Origin: Pseudaquabacterium pictum
GTDB lineage: Bacteria; Pseudomonadota; Gammaproteobacteria; Burkholderiales; Burkholderiaceae_C
Direction: 5' to 3'
DNA: 64,000 bases
Assembly (NCBI RefSeq): GCF_005403045.1
Contig: NZ_BJCL01000008.1
Coordinates: 1-64,000 of the forward strand
Below the pieces are notes generated by a model. It ran no database searches, was not told where the DNA came from, and was given only the letters and a program-made list of their open reading frames with translations. Below are positions 34,149-43,760 of the stretch, piece by piece. Within the stretch, counting starts at the first letter, position 1, and each line of letters starts with the position of its first letter. The position numbers and the translations under genes were made by a program.

Positions 34149-35021
34149 TCAGTCGTCCAGCATCTTCATCGCTTGCACCACGCTGGCGCGCATGCGGGCG
34201 AAGCTGGCGGCCAGCACCCCGATCTCGTCGCGGCTGCTGGCGGCGAACTCGGGCGCGGCCAGGTCGCCCTGGCTGACCCGGTCGGCCAGCGCCGACAACT
34301 GGGTGACCGGCTGCACCACCAGCTTCCAGATCATCAGGTTCAGCAGCAGGCCGACCACCACGAACACGCCCACCAGCGAGCCGATGAACAACTTGAAGGA
34401 GCGCTCGGCCCGGGCCAACGGCACGTCCATCGGCACCGACACGATCTGCGCGCCCACCACCTCGTTGAGCTGCCAGCCGAAGCCGTTGGCCGGGCCGTAC
34501 TTCGCCACCATCGTCTTGGGCGCCGCCTCCACGCTGCTGTGGCACTGCAGGCAGGCCGGGTTGGTGATGCGCAACGGCCGCGCCACGTAGAGCGAGCGGC
34601 CGGCCGGCGTGTCGCGCTGGCCGACGAATTCCTTCAGCTCACCGGCATTGCGGAAGTGGCTGACGATGTCGACCTCCCAGCCCACGGCGCGGTCGCGCGG
34701 GTTGGTGGGGTTGAGCGTGGCTTCCTTGTAGGCGTATTCGGGGTACTTGGCGTGCAGCGCGTTCTGCACCTCGGTGGCCGAGTAGCTGGGCACCGCCTGG
34801 GGCAGGAACTCATGCTCCATCTGCGCCTGCAGCAGCTTGGTGATCTGCCCGGCGGTGTAGCCACGCACCGCGGTGGCGCTTTCCATCAGCAGCCGGGCGT
34901 TGTTCTGCACCTCCTCGCGGGCATTGGCCTGCAGCAGGTCGCGGGTGATCCAGCCGCTGATGGCGATGCCCACGGTCACCACGCTCACGAAGATCAGATT
35001 GAATTTGGCCAGCAGCTTCAT
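34149..35021 (-). CDS. membrane heme-c sensor protein with HAMP domain (Tll0287/DUF3365-like)
   Basis: The 290-residue protein has a first membrane helix ([18 protein letters not shown]), a periplasmic domain of about 170 residues with the single c-type heme site CLQCH in [10 protein letters not shown], a second helix ([17 protein letters not shown]) and a HAMP region ([20 protein letters not shown]). The periplasmic fold matches the Tll0287/DUF3365 family. It ends soon after HAMP, with no output domain of its own. The kinase 34 bp downstream is a natural partner. AAGGA lies 6 bases before the ATG at 35021, which is preferred over in-frame ATGs upstream. Confidence 0.85.
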   Translation of the reverse strand: MKLLAKFNLIFVSVVTVGIAISGWITRDLLQANAREEVQNNARLLMESATAVRGYTAGQITKLLQAQMEHEFLPQAVPSYSATEVQNALHAKYPEYAYKEATLNPTNPRDRAVGWEVDIVSHFRNAGELKEFVGQRDTPAGRSLYVARPLRITNPACLQCHSSVEAAPKTMVAKYGPANGFGWQLNEVVGAQIVSVPMDVPLARAERSFKLFIGSLVGVFVVVGLLLNLMIWKLVVQPVTQLSALADRVSQGDLAAPEFAASSRDEIGVLAASFARMRASVVQAMKMLDD

Positions 35022-35218
35022 CGACATCCTTCCGCGGACCCGCCGGCCCGGTTGCGGCGCCAATTCTCACGCAAGTTGCAGGCCCCGCCGCTGCACCAGC
35101 CTGGCGCAATGTGGCCCGCCAGCCTCCGGGAAAACCGCCGCACACCACCACCGCGCCCCGTGCAAGATGGTTGCCACAACAACCCCGGCGCGGCGCGCCG
35201 ACCCAGCAGGAGACAGCG

Positions 35219-37834
35219 ATGGCCGATTCCAGTGCGACAGCAGGGGGCGCGCGCGCCGCCGATGTGGATGTGGTGGTGGTGGGCGCGGGCTTTGCCGGCC
35301 TGTACCTGCTGCACAAGCTGCGGGGGCTGGGCTTCCGTGTGCAGGTGCTCGAAACCGCCGACGACGTGGGCGGCACCTGGTACTGGAACCGCTACCCCGG
35401 CGCCCGCTGCGACATCCCCACCACGGATTACACCTACAGCTTCGACCCGGCGCTGGAAACCGCCTGGACCTGGTCGGAGAAGTACGCCACCCAGCCCGAG
35501 ATCCTGCGCTACGCCCAGTTCGTGGCCGACCGCTACGACCTGCGGCGCGACATCCAGTTCAACACCAAGGTGGAGGCGGCGCATTGGGATGCTGCGGCCA
35601 ACCGCTGGCGCATCCGCACCAGCACCGATGCCAAACTCAGCGCCCAGCACCTGGTGATGGCCAGCGGCTGCCTGTCGGTGCCCAAGACGCCCGACATCCC
35701 TGGCGCCGGCCGCTTCCAGGGCCCGGTGTATTCCACCGGCCGCTGGCCGCACCAGGGGGTGGATTTCACCGGCCAGCGGGTGGCGGTGATCGGCACCGGC
35801 TCATCGGGCATCCAGTCGATCCCGCTGATCGCCGAGCAGGCGGCGCAACTCACCGTGTTCCAGCGCACGCCCAACTATTCCATCCCCGCCGGCAACGGCC
35901 CGGTGGCGCCAGAGCGCCGCGCGCCGCTGGAAGCCAACCGCGACGCCTACCGGCTGGCGGCCAAGTGGTCGCGCGCCGGCGTGCCCAGCGAGCCCACCCA
36001 GATCTACGGCCGCTACAGCCCGCCCGATGTGCACGCCGAGCGCTTCGAGGCCGCCTGGAAGACCGGCGAGCTGATCCCCATCCTGGGCGTGTTCGCCGAC
36101 CAGATCCTGTTCCCGGACAGCAACGCCATCGTCGCCGGCAAGGTGCGCGAGAAGATCCGCGCGGTGGTCCACAACCCCGAGACGGCCGAGCTGCTGAGCC
36201 CGAAGGACCACCACTTCGGCACCAAGCGTCCCTGCCTGGACACCGGCTACTACCAGACCTACAACCGCCCCAATGTGCGCCTGGTCGACCTGCGCCGGCA
36301 GCCGATCACCAGCATCACCGAGACCGGCATCGACGTGGGCGGCGAATCGATGCGCTTCGACGCCATCGTCTACGCCACCGGCTTCGACGCGATGACCGGC
36401 GCCATCGTCGCGGTCGACATCACCGGCCGCGACGGCGTCACGCTCAAGGGCAAGTGGGCCGCCGGACCGATCACCTACCTGGGCCTGATGTCGGTGGGCT
36501 TCCCCAACTTCTTCATGGTCACCGGGCCGGGCAGCCCGTCGGTGCTGTCGAACATGATGGTGTCGATCGAGCAGCATGTCGACTGGATCAGCGACTGCCT
36601 GGTGCGCCTGCGCAGCGACGGCCTCAGCACCATCGAGCCCACGCCCCAGGCCGAGGCCGGCTGGATGCAGCACAGCCAGGACTGCGCCGCGATCACCCTC
36701 TTCCCCAGCGCCGACAGCTGGTACATGGGCGCCAACGTGCCGGGCAAGCCGCGGGTCTTCCTGCCCTACGTGGGCGGGGTGGACGCCTACCGCAAGGCCT
36801 GCGACGAGGTGGTGGCCCGCGGCGACCTGGGCCTGCGCCGCAGCGGCCCGGCCGGCGAACGCTGCAACGACGGCGTGGTGCGCCAGCTGCAGCCCGACGT
36901 GGGCATGGTGCTGGACATGCTGGCGGCGATGAACCTGCCCACCTTCGATTCCATGCCGCCGGAGGCCGCACGCGCCTTCCTGGCGCAGCTGAACGCCGCC
37001 CGGCCGCCCGGCCCGGCGGTGGGCGAGGTGCTAGACGGCAGCTTTCCCGGCGCGGCCGGCCCGCTCAACTACCGGCTGTACCGCCCCGCCACCCCCGGCC
37101 CGCATCCGGTGGTGCTGTACTACCACGGCGGCGGCTGGGTGCTGGGCAGCGCCGACAGCGACGACCCGCTGCTGCGCGACCTGTGCGTGCGCAGCGGCTG
37201 CCTGATCGTCTCGGTCGACTACCGCCATGCGCCCGAGGCCTGCTTCCCCGCCGCGGTGGACGACGCCATGGCCGCGCTGCGCTGGGTGTCGGCGAACGCC
37301 GAATCGCTGGGCGGCGCGCCCGGCCCGGTGGCCGTGGCCGGCTGGAGCGCTGGCGGCAACCAGGCGGCGGTGGTGTGCCAGCTGGCGCGCGACCAGGGCG
37401 GCCCGGAGAACCCGCAGATTGCCGGCCAGCTGCTGCTGACGCCGGTGACCGACGGCGAGCGCAGCACCGCCAGCTACCGCGAGAACGCCGAAGGCTATGT
37501 GCTGACCGCGTCGCTGATGCAGTGGTTCTTCGACCATTACGCCGACGAAGCCGACCGGCACGATCCGCGCATCGCCCCACTGCGCGCCAAGTCACTGGCC
37601 GGCCTGCCGCCTGCCTGCATCGTCACCGGCCAGTTCGACCCGCTGCGCGACGAAGGCGCCGCCTACGCCCGCGCGCTGGAGGCCGCCGGCAACCGGGTGC
37701 AGCACATCGCCGCGCGCGGCCACACCCACACCTCGCTGACGATGATCGACGTGGTGGTCTCGGGCGAGCCGGTGCGGGCGCAGATGGCTGCAGCCTTGCG
37801 CGGCTTTTTTGCCCGATCCACGGTGGCGGCCTGA
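35219..37834 (+). CDS. fused Baeyer-Villiger-type flavin monooxygenase and alpha/beta-hydrolase
   Basis: The 871-residue protein starts 7 bases after AGGAGA. Residues 1 to about 550 are a class B flavoprotein monooxygenase: FAD motif [10 protein letters not shown], then [20 protein letters not shown] motif [10 protein letters not shown], and the fingerprint region [12 protein letters not shown]. In Baeyer-Villiger enzymes that fingerprint is FxGxxxHxxxWP; here the His is Ser. Residues about 600-871 are an HSL-type esterase: HGGGW at 636-640, nucleophile in GWSAGG (Ser710), Asp in QFDPLRDE and a His-containing ARGHTHTS. The fusion suggests ketone oxygenation to an ester or lactone and its hydrolysis in one protein. 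A CoA-transferase-like pair follows. Confidence 0.9.
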   Translation: MADSSATAGGARAADVDVVVVGAGFAGLYLLHKLRGLGFRVQVLETADDVGGTWYWNRYPGARCDIPTTDYTYSFDPALETAWTWSEKYATQPEILRYAQFVADRYDLRRDIQFNTKVEAAHWDAAANRWRIRTSTDAKLSAQHLVMASGCLSVPKTPDIPGAGRFQGPVYSTGRWPHQGVDFTGQRVAVIGTGSSGIQSIPLIAEQAAQLTVFQRTPNYSIPAGNGPVAPERRAPLEANRDAYRLAAKWSRAGVPSEPTQIYGRYSPPDVHAERFEAAWKTGELIPILGVFADQILFPDSNAIVAGKVREKIRAVVHNPETAELLSPKDHHFGTKRPCLDTGYYQTYNRPNVRLVDLRRQPITSITETGIDVGGESMRFDAIVYATGFDAMTGAIVAVDITGRDGVTLKGKWAAGPITYLGLMSVGFPNFFMVTGPGSPSVLSNMMVSIEQHVDWISDCLVRLRSDGLSTIEPTPQAEAGWMQHSQDCAAITLFPSADSWYMGANVPGKPRVFLPYVGGVDAYRKACDEVVARGDLGLRRSGPAGERCNDGVVRQLQPDVGMVLDMLAAMNLPTFDSMPPEAARAFLAQLNAARPPGPAVGEVLDGSFPGAAGPLNYRLYRPATPGPHPVVLYYHGGGWVLGSADSDDPLLRDLCVRSGCLIVSVDYRHAPEACFPAAVDDAMAALRWVSANAESLGGAPGPVAVAGWSAGGNQAAVVCQLARDQGGPENPQIAGQLLLTPVTDGERSTASYRENAEGYVLTASLMQWFFDHYADEADRHDPRIAPLRAKSLAGLPPACIVTGQFDPLRDEGAAYARALEAAGNRVQHIAARGHTHTSLTMIDVVVSGEPVRAQMAAALRGFFARSTVAA

Positions 37835-37850
37835 GCGCGAGGATGGCGGC

Positions 37851-38702
37851 ATGACACGCACCACCCCCTCCCCCACTGTCGACGACCTCGCCGCCCTGGT
37901 GCCCGATGGCGCCAGCGTCACCGTGCACAAGGGCGACGAGCCCGATGTGCCGATGGCGCTGGGCCTGGCGCTGATCCGCCGCGGCGTGCGCGGCCTGCAC
38001 ATCGTCACCCTGCCCACCGCGGCCTACCCGGCCAGCGGCATGCTGGTGGATCTGCTGATCGGCGCCGGCTGCGTGGCCAGCGTCGAGACCTCGGGCATCT
38101 CGCTGCATGAACTGGGGCCGGCGCCGCGCTTCTCGGCCGCGGTGAAGGCCGGCACGCTGAAGGTGCTGGACGCCACCTGCCCGGCGGTCTACGCCGCGTT
38201 GCAGGCCGGCGCCAAGGGCCAGCCGTTCGCGCCGCTGCGCGGCCTCATCGGCTCCGATCTGCTGCGCCACCGGCCGGACTGGAAGGTCATCGACAACCCG
38301 GTGGCCGCGCCCGGCACCGGCCCTGACCCGATCGTGGTGCTGCCGGCGCTCAACGCCGACGTGGCGATCTTCCATGCCGCGCGCGCCGATGCCGAGGGCA
38401 ATGTGTGGATCGGCCGCGACCGCGACCGCCTGCTGGCGGCCCATGCCGCCGACACCGTGCTGGTGACGGTGGAAGAACGCGTGGCCGGCAACTTCTTCGC
38501 CGACGAGGCCCTGGCCGCCGGCACGATCCCGGCCGCGCTGATCACCGCGCTGGCCGTGGTGCCCGGCGGCTGCTGGCCGATGGCGCTGGACGGCAGCTGC
38601 GACCTGGACGCGGTGCGCCAGTACCAGCAGGCCGCCCGCAGCGACGACGGCTTTGCCGACCACCTGCGCCGCGCGCTGGCGGGCCAGGCGGTGGCCGCAT
38701 GA
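37851..38702 (+). CDS. family I CoA-transferase-like subunit A
   Basis: The 283-residue protein starts at the ATG at 37851. It shows the class I CoA-transferase alpha fold pattern: VPDGASVTVHKGDEPDVPMA near the start, VETSGISLHELGPAPRFSAA in the middle, and ADVAIFHAARADAEGNVWIG near the end. Relatives transfer CoA between acids (glutaconate, 3-oxoacids) or, like IpdAB, hydrolyse ring-opened CoA esters. It overlaps the subunit B gene by 4 bases (ATGA), and both follow the monooxygenase-esterase gene. Confidence 0.8.
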   Translation: MTRTTPSPTVDDLAALVPDGASVTVHKGDEPDVPMALGLALIRRGVRGLHIVTLPTAAYPASGMLVDLLIGAGCVASVETSGISLHELGPAPRFSAAVKAGTLKVLDATCPAVYAALQAGAKGQPFAPLRGLIGSDLLRHRPDWKVIDNPVAAPGTGPDPIVVLPALNADVAIFHAARADAEGNVWIGRDRDRLLAAHAADTVLVTVEERVAGNFFADEALAAGTIPAALITALAVVPGGCWPMALDGSCDLDAVRQYQQAARSDDGFADHLRRALAGQAVAA

Positions 38703-39463
38703 CCGACGGCACGCCCATCCGCCCCGAGGAGCTGTACGCCAGCACCATCGCCGACCTGCTGGCCGGCGTGCGCAACGTGGCGGTGGGCATGCTGTCGCCG
38801 ATCCCCGGTGCCGGTGCGCTGCTGGCCCGCGAGCTCAGCAGCCAGTCCGCCGGGCCGGCCACGCGGGTCACCATCCTCGGCAGCCAGGCCCACAACCGCT
38901 TCACCAACGGTGGCGCCGAGCTGTTCGACCTGGCCGGCCGCGGCCGCATCGACGCGTTCTTCCTCAGCGGCGGGCAGATCGACGGCCAGGCCAACATCAA
39001 CCTGGTGGGCACCGGAGAATACCCGGCCACACCAGTGCGCTGGTCGGGGTCGTTCGGCTCGGCCTACCTGTACTATCTGGTGCCGCGGGTGGTGCTGTTC
39101 CGCTGGGAGCACAGCCGCCGCACGCTGGTGCGGCAGGTCGATTTCATCAGCGCACCAGGCCGGTCGGAGCCCGGCGTGCACCGCCCTGGCGGGCCGGTGG
39201 CGCTGATCACCAACCTGTGCCTGTTCCGCTGGCAGCGCGAACAGGGCCGCTTCCTGCTGCAGAGCGTGCACCCCGGCCACACCGTGGAAGAAGTGCGCGA
39301 CCAGACCGGCTTCGACTTCGACCTGCCAGCCACCGTGCCCACCACCGCCACGCCCGATGCGCACCGCCTGGCGCTGCTGCGCGGGCCGGTGGCGGCGCAG
39401 ATCGCCGAGGTGTACCCGGCGTTCGCGCAGCAGGTCTTCAGGCTTTCGCCAGCCCTGCCTTGA
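38699..39463 (+). CDS. family I CoA-transferase-like subunit B, no obvious catalytic Glu
   Basis: The 254-residue protein is the partner of subunit A. It has FFLSGGQIDGQANINLVGTG, a family block. The catalytic Glu normally found in an ENG- or EGG-type motif is not visible; the corresponding region reads RVTILGSQAHNRFTNGG. IpdB-type subunits also lack it and act as hydrolases, so a CoA-ester ring hydrolase is a fair alternative. The 3' end overlaps the convergent Bug gene by 26 bases. Confidence 0.76.
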   Translation: MTDGTPIRPEELYASTIADLLAGVRNVAVGMLSPIPGAGALLARELSSQSAGPATRVTILGSQAHNRFTNGGAELFDLAGRGRIDAFFLSGGQIDGQANINLVGTGEYPATPVRWSGSFGSAYLYYLVPRVVLFRWEHSRRTLVRQVDFISAPGRSEPGVHRPGGPVALITNLCLFRWQREQGRFLLQSVHPGHTVEEVRDQTGFDFDLPATVPTTATPDAHRLALLRGPVAAQIAEVYPAFAQQVFRLSPALP

Positions 39464-40424
39464 TCAGCAGCGGCTTGACGCTGTTGAAGTAGCCCTCGGC
39501 GAAGGCGCGGTACTCGGTGGGGTTCTTCTTCCACGGCACCTGGATGTAGCGGCTGAGCAGTTCCAGCGTGGCGGGGTCGTTGTTGGCGTCGTTGAAGGCG
39601 TCGTACAGGCTCTGCACGATGGCCGGCGGCAGGTCCTTGGGGCCGACGAGGCCGTAGGGGCTCTGGCCGATGGCGTCGATGCCACGCTCGCGCAGCGTCG
39701 GCACGTTCGGGTACTTGGGCAGGCGGGTCTCGGTCACCATCGCCAGGATGCGGCAGCGGCCGTCGTCGACGAACGGGCCCCACTGCGAGGCATCGGCCAG
39801 GAAGTCGATCTGCCCGGCCAGCAGGGCCTGCATCCACTCGGCGCCGCCCTTGTACGGGATGTGGGTGAATTTCGAGCCGACCTTCTGCTCGATCTCGATC
39901 ATCATCAGGTGGCCCGAGCCGCCGATGCCGCTGGTGCCGTAGGTGTGCTTCTCGGGGCTGGCCTTGCCGGCGGCGAACAGGTCCTCCACCGTCTTCCACG
40001 GCGAATCGGCCTTGACCACCAGCGCGAAGGTGTACGACGACAGGCCAGTGATGAAGCTGAAATCCTTGGTCGGGTGCCAGTTCACCGGCTGGTAGTGCGG
40101 GTAGCGCAGGCTGTTGATGGTGTAGACCGCCAGCGTGTGGCCATCGGGCTTGGCGGTCATCAGCGCCGCCGGGGCCAGGGTGCCGGCCGCGCCGGCGCGG
40201 GCTTCCACCAGCACCTGCTGGCCCAGCACCTTGCCAACCTTCTCGCCCACCAGGCGCATGTGCAGGTCGGTGATGCCGCCCACCGCAAACGGGTTGTAGA
40301 TGGTGATCGGGCGCTCGGGCTTCCAGCGGGGCGCCTGTGCCAGGGCCAGGCCGGGGGCGGCCAGTGCGGCGCCCAGGCCGGCCACCACGGTGCGGCGACG
40401 GGGGTGGGTGGGTTGGTCGGTCAT
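39438..40424 (-). CDS. Bug/TctC-family periplasmic solute-binding protein
   Basis: The 328-residue protein has a signal peptide with a basic N-region (PRRRTVVAGLGAALAAPGLA, cut after ALAQA) and the Bug opening WKPERPITIYNPFAVGGITD. It likely binds a carboxylate. There are no TctAB carrier genes nearby. It is convergent with the CoA-transferase-like pair and divergent from the MoxR-type gene. Confidence 0.88.
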   Translation of the reverse strand: MTDQPTHPRRRTVVAGLGAALAAPGLALAQAPRWKPERPITIYNPFAVGGITDLHMRLVGEKVGKVLGQQVLVEARAGAAGTLAPAALMTAKPDGHTLAVYTINSLRYPHYQPVNWHPTKDFSFITGLSSYTFALVVKADSPWKTVEDLFAAGKASPEKHTYGTSGIGGSGHLMMIEIEQKVGSKFTHIPYKGGAEWMQALLAGQIDFLADASQWGPFVDDGRCRILAMVTETRLPKYPNVPTLRERGIDAIGQSPYGLVGPKDLPPAIVQSLYDAFNDANNDPATLELLSRYIQVPWKKNPTEYRAFAEGYFNSVKPLLIKAGLAKA

Positions 40425-40612
40425 GCCATGCCTCCAGGGTTGAGGCCGTGATCTGACCAGCGCAGCCTGCCTTGCACCATGCGGGATGACGAGCAGGAAC
40501 CCCGCGCTGGCAACGGGAACCGGTGGCCGATGTCGCCTGCGTGACCGGCCGTCCGCATCAACCGGGCCGCTGCTGGACCGGGCCGGCCATCGCCCGTAGC
40601 ATCGGCCGCCTC

Positions 40613-41425
40613 ATGGACGACCACCCACCGAACCTGCCCTGGTACCAGCCGATCGGCGACGAGGTGCAGGTGTTCGAGGCCGCCTGGGCGGCGCGCCTGC
40701 CGGTGCTGCTCAAGGGCCCCACCGGCTGTGGCAAGACCCGCTTCATCGAGCACATGGCCGCCCGGGTGCGCGCGGCCGGCGGCGGCACCGGCGTGCCGCT
40801 GGTCACCGTGTCCTGCCATGAAGACCTGACCGCCAACGACCTGGTCGGCCGCCACCTGCTGCTGCACGACCGCACGGTGTGGACCGACGGCCCGCTGACC
40901 CGCGCGGTGCGCAGCGGCGCCATCTGCTACCTCGACGAGATCGTCGAGGCCCGGCGCGACACCACGGTGGTGCTGCATTCGCTGGCCGACCACCGCCGCG
41001 TGCTGCCGCTGGAGAAGACCGGCGAGCTGCTGCAGGCCGCGCCCGACTTCCTGCTGGTGGTGTCGTACAACCCCGGCTACCAGACGCTGCTGAAGGACCT
41101 GAAGCCCTCCACCCGCCAGCGCTTCGTGAGCCTGGCCTTCGACCATCCGCCGCCGGCCCTGGAAGCCCGCATCGTGGTGCACGAGAGCGGCATCGATGCC
41201 ACGCAGGCCGACCGCCTGACCGACATCGCCCAGCGGCTGCGTGCGCTGCAGGCCCAGGGCGTGGGCGACGGGGTCAGCACCCGGGCGCTGGTCCATGCCG
41301 CCCAGCTGATGCGGCAGGGCATCGCACCCCGCCGCGCCTGCACCGTGGCCCTGGCCGACGCACTGGGCGACGACCCCGCGCTGGCCCAGGCCGCGCGCGA
41401 GCTGATCGACGTGCTGCTGCCGTGA
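40613..41425 (+). CDS. MoxR-family AAA+ ATPase (CbbQ/NirQ/NorQ type)
   Basis: The 270-residue protein has Walker A LKGPTGCGKTRF, the block CHEDLTANDLVGRHLL typical of the CbbQ/NirQ subgroup, and Walker B ICYLDEIVEARRD. LVVSYNPGYQTLLKDLKPST is another subgroup hallmark. These hexamers work with VWA partners to remodel metalloenzymes such as Rubisco or nitric oxide reductase. It overlaps the VWA gene by 4 bases (GTGA). No cbb or nor structural gene is in the window, so the client is unknown. Confidence 0.92.
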   Translation: MDDHPPNLPWYQPIGDEVQVFEAAWAARLPVLLKGPTGCGKTRFIEHMAARVRAAGGGTGVPLVTVSCHEDLTANDLVGRHLLLHDRTVWTDGPLTRAVRSGAICYLDEIVEARRDTTVVLHSLADHRRVLPLEKTGELLQAAPDFLLVVSYNPGYQTLLKDLKPSTRQRFVSLAFDHPPPALEARIVVHESGIDATQADRLTDIAQRLRALQAQGVGDGVSTRALVHAAQLMRQGIAPRRACTVALADALGDDPALAQAARELIDVLLP

Positions 41426-43206
41426 GCCCCGGCACCGGCCCGGCGGAGGCCTGGCGGCTGCTGGCCGCCGCGCTGGATGTGCCCGGCCTGCAACTGCAGC
41501 CGCTGCCCGGTGCCAGCCGCTGGCGTGGCGGCCTGGGCGATGCCGGCGTGCTGGCGCTGGACCCGGCCGCCGCCCCGGCACGGCAACGCCTGCAGGTGCT
41601 GCGCCATGTGCTGGACCGGCAGGCCGACGGCCGCTGGGCGCTGGACGGGCTGGCCGCCGGCCTCGGCCGCCCGGCGCAGGGCCGGCTGCTGCGGCGGCTG
41701 TTCCTGTGGCTGGACGGCCGCCGCGTCGATGCCCGGCTGGCCGCCTGCTTTCCCGGTGCGCAGGCCGATCTGGCGCTGGACCCGGCCCCGCGCCTGCCAG
41801 CCTGGGTGGCCGCCCACCAGCCGCCCGGCCCGCCACCGGCCACGGCGGCCGCCGCGCTGCAGCAGGCGCTGGACTGGCACCAGCAGTTGCTGGCCTTGGG
41901 ACGCCGCCGCGTGCGGCGGGCGGCGCCGGCGTGGCTGCGCATCCAGCCTGCCGTGGGCCCGGCCGACCCGGCAGCGGCCGGGCCGCCAGGCCATGGCAGC
42001 GCGGCCGGCCCGGGCGCCGGCGGCGCGCCAGCGGCTGCCAGCCCGGCACCGCAGGCGCACGGAGCAGGCATGGTCCTGTCGGAGGCTGACCGGGCCGCTG
42101 CCGACCCATCGACGCAGCCGCCAACCGAGGCCATGGGCCAGCCTGCCGCGGGTGGTCGCACCGCGCGGCCACGGCTTGCGCCGGCCGGCCCGGCAGGCGC
42201 CGAGGTCCGCACCACCTTGTACGACGAGTGGGATGCCCAGCTGCAGGCCTACCGCCGCCACTGGGTGGCGGTGCACGAGCGCCCGCTGGTCGGCCACGAT
42301 CTGCAGGCGCTGGCCGATCTGCGCCGGCGGCACGCGCCGCTGGTGCGCCAGATCCGGCAGCGCTTTGCCAGCCCGCTGGCCGGCGCACCGCGGCGCGAAC
42401 GCCGGCTGAGCGATGGCGATGCAGTGGACCTGGATGCCGCGCTCGATGCCCAGGTGGCCCGCCGAACCGCCCGCGCCGCCAGCGACGACCGCGTCTACCA
42501 GGCACGGCCGCTGCACCAGCGCTCGCTCAGCGTGGCGCTGCTGCTGGACTGCAGCAGCAGCACCGGCTTCGCCATCCCCGACCACCAGGCCACGCCGGCC
42601 GAGACGGCAGCCGACGATGTGCTCTGGCATGCATTCGGCAGCCGGCAGAACCAGGCCGCGCTGCAGCCGCCGCGGCGGGTGCTGGACGTCACCAAGGACG
42701 CCGCCGGCCTGCTGTGCGAGGCGCTGCAGGCCATGGGCGACCGGCATGCGGTCTTCGGCTTTTCGGGCGCCGGGCGGCTGCAGGTCGACATCGACCTGGT
42801 GAAGGACTTCGATGCCCCCTGGGCCGCCGCGGCCGGCGCGGCCCTGGCAGCCCTGAAGCCGCAGGGCGGCACCCGCACCGGCGCGGCGGTGCGCCATGCC
42901 ACCCAGCGCCTGCTGGCCGAGCCGTCGCAGCGCCGGGCGCTGATCGTGCTGTCCGACGGCTACCCGCAGGACCGCGACTACGGCCAGGGCACGCAGGCGC
43001 TGCAGCACGGGCTGCAGGACACCGCCCAGGCCTTGCGCGAGGCCCGGCGGGCCGGCGTGGCCAGCTTCCATCTGTCGGTCGACGCCGCGGCGCACGACTA
43101 CATGCGCCGCATCTGCCCGCCGCACCGCTACTGGGTGGTGGAGGCGGTGGACGCGCTGCCGGCGCGCATGCTGGCGCTGGTGCGGCTGCTGGCGCGGCCG
43201 GCCTGA
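41422..43206 (+). CDS. VWA-domain protein, CbbO/NorD type, partner of the MoxR ATPase
   Basis: The 594-residue protein starts with a GTG overlapping the ATPase stop. The N-terminal half is Ala/Arg-rich and includes a low-complexity Pro/Ala/Gly linker at about 180-250. The C-terminal VWA domain has the MIDAS DxSxS as LLDCSSSTGF and later LSDGYPQDRDYG. This architecture fits NorD/CbbO adaptors that hold a metalloprotein client for the MoxR ATPase. The client is not evident from neighbours. Confidence 0.86.
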   Translation: MSPGTGPAEAWRLLAAALDVPGLQLQPLPGASRWRGGLGDAGVLALDPAAAPARQRLQVLRHVLDRQADGRWALDGLAAGLGRPAQGRLLRRLFLWLDGRRVDARLAACFPGAQADLALDPAPRLPAWVAAHQPPGPPPATAAAALQQALDWHQQLLALGRRRVRRAAPAWLRIQPAVGPADPAAAGPPGHGSAAGPGAGGAPAAASPAPQAHGAGMVLSEADRAAADPSTQPPTEAMGQPAAGGRTARPRLAPAGPAGAEVRTTLYDEWDAQLQAYRRHWVAVHERPLVGHDLQALADLRRRHAPLVRQIRQRFASPLAGAPRRERRLSDGDAVDLDAALDAQVARRTARAASDDRVYQARPLHQRSLSVALLLDCSSSTGFAIPDHQATPAETAADDVLWHAFGSRQNQAALQPPRRVLDVTKDAAGLLCEALQAMGDRHAVFGFSGAGRLQVDIDLVKDFDAPWAAAAGAALAALKPQGGTRTGAAVRHATQRLLAEPSQRRALIVLSDGYPQDRDYGQGTQALQHGLQDTAQALREARRAGVASFHLSVDAAAHDYMRRICPPHRYWVVEAVDALPARMLALVRLLARPA

Positions 43207-43239
43207 CGGCGGGCCGGCGCAGCGGCTCGGGTCAGCCGG

Positions 43240-43746
43240 TCAGGCGGCCGGCGGCGGCGCGGCGTCCAGCGCCGCCTCCAGCAGCTGCAGCGCTGCGGCG
43301 GCAAAGGCCAGCATGTTGGCGGCGCGGTCGCCGTGGCCGGTGCGCAGCATGCGGTCCAGGGCCACCGGGCCGTCCACCGCCAGGCAGCTGTGGCCGGCGG
43401 GGTCGCCATAGGTGTTGCCGTCGGGGCCGGCGGCGCCGGTCTCGGCCAGGCCCCAGCTGGCGCGGAAGCGGCTGCGCTGGTGGCGCGCCAGCAGCGCCGC
43501 ATAGGGCGGGCTGGACGAGCGCATGCCCACGGTGTCGTCCGAGGTCAGCGTGGTCAGCAGCCGGCGCGAGCGGCGGGTGTACAGCACCGCGCCGCCAAAG
43601 TAGTAGGCCGAGGCACCGGCCCGCGACAGCAGCGCCGCCGACAGCAGCCCGCCGGCCGAGGATTCGGCCACCGCCAGCGTCTCGCCGCGGGCCACCAGCT
43701 TGTCGCCGACGCGCTGGCCCAGCGCGAACAGGGTGTCGAGGTCCAT
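43240..43746 (-). CDS. CinA C-terminal domain family protein, possible nicotinamide-nucleotide amidase
   Basis: The 168-residue protein starts at the ATG at 43746. The family motif is AVAESSAGGLLSAALLSRAGASAYYFGG, which corresponds to the conserved catalytic TAESCTGG-type region with the Cys replaced by Ala. ASWGLAETGAAGPDGNTYGD matches the usual GIAGPDGGT region. It lacks the CinA N-terminal domain, like PncC. PncC deamidates nicotinamide mononucleotide in pyridine-nucleotide recycling. It follows the dioxygenase gene by 14 bp. Confidence 0.78.
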   Translation of the reverse strand: MDLDTLFALGQRVGDKLVARGETLAVAESSAGGLLSAALLSRAGASAYYFGGAVLYTRRSRRLLTTLTSDDTVGMRSSSPPYAALLARHQRSRFRASWGLAETGAAGPDGNTYGDPAGHSCLAVDGPVALDRMLRTGHGDRAANMLAFAAAALQLLEAALDAAPPPAA

Positions 43747-43760
43747 GGCTGTGTCCGTTC

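Noticed and set aside
43620-43700. Competence protein CinA (full length)
   Set aside because: Only the C-terminal domain is present, so a competence role is not supported.
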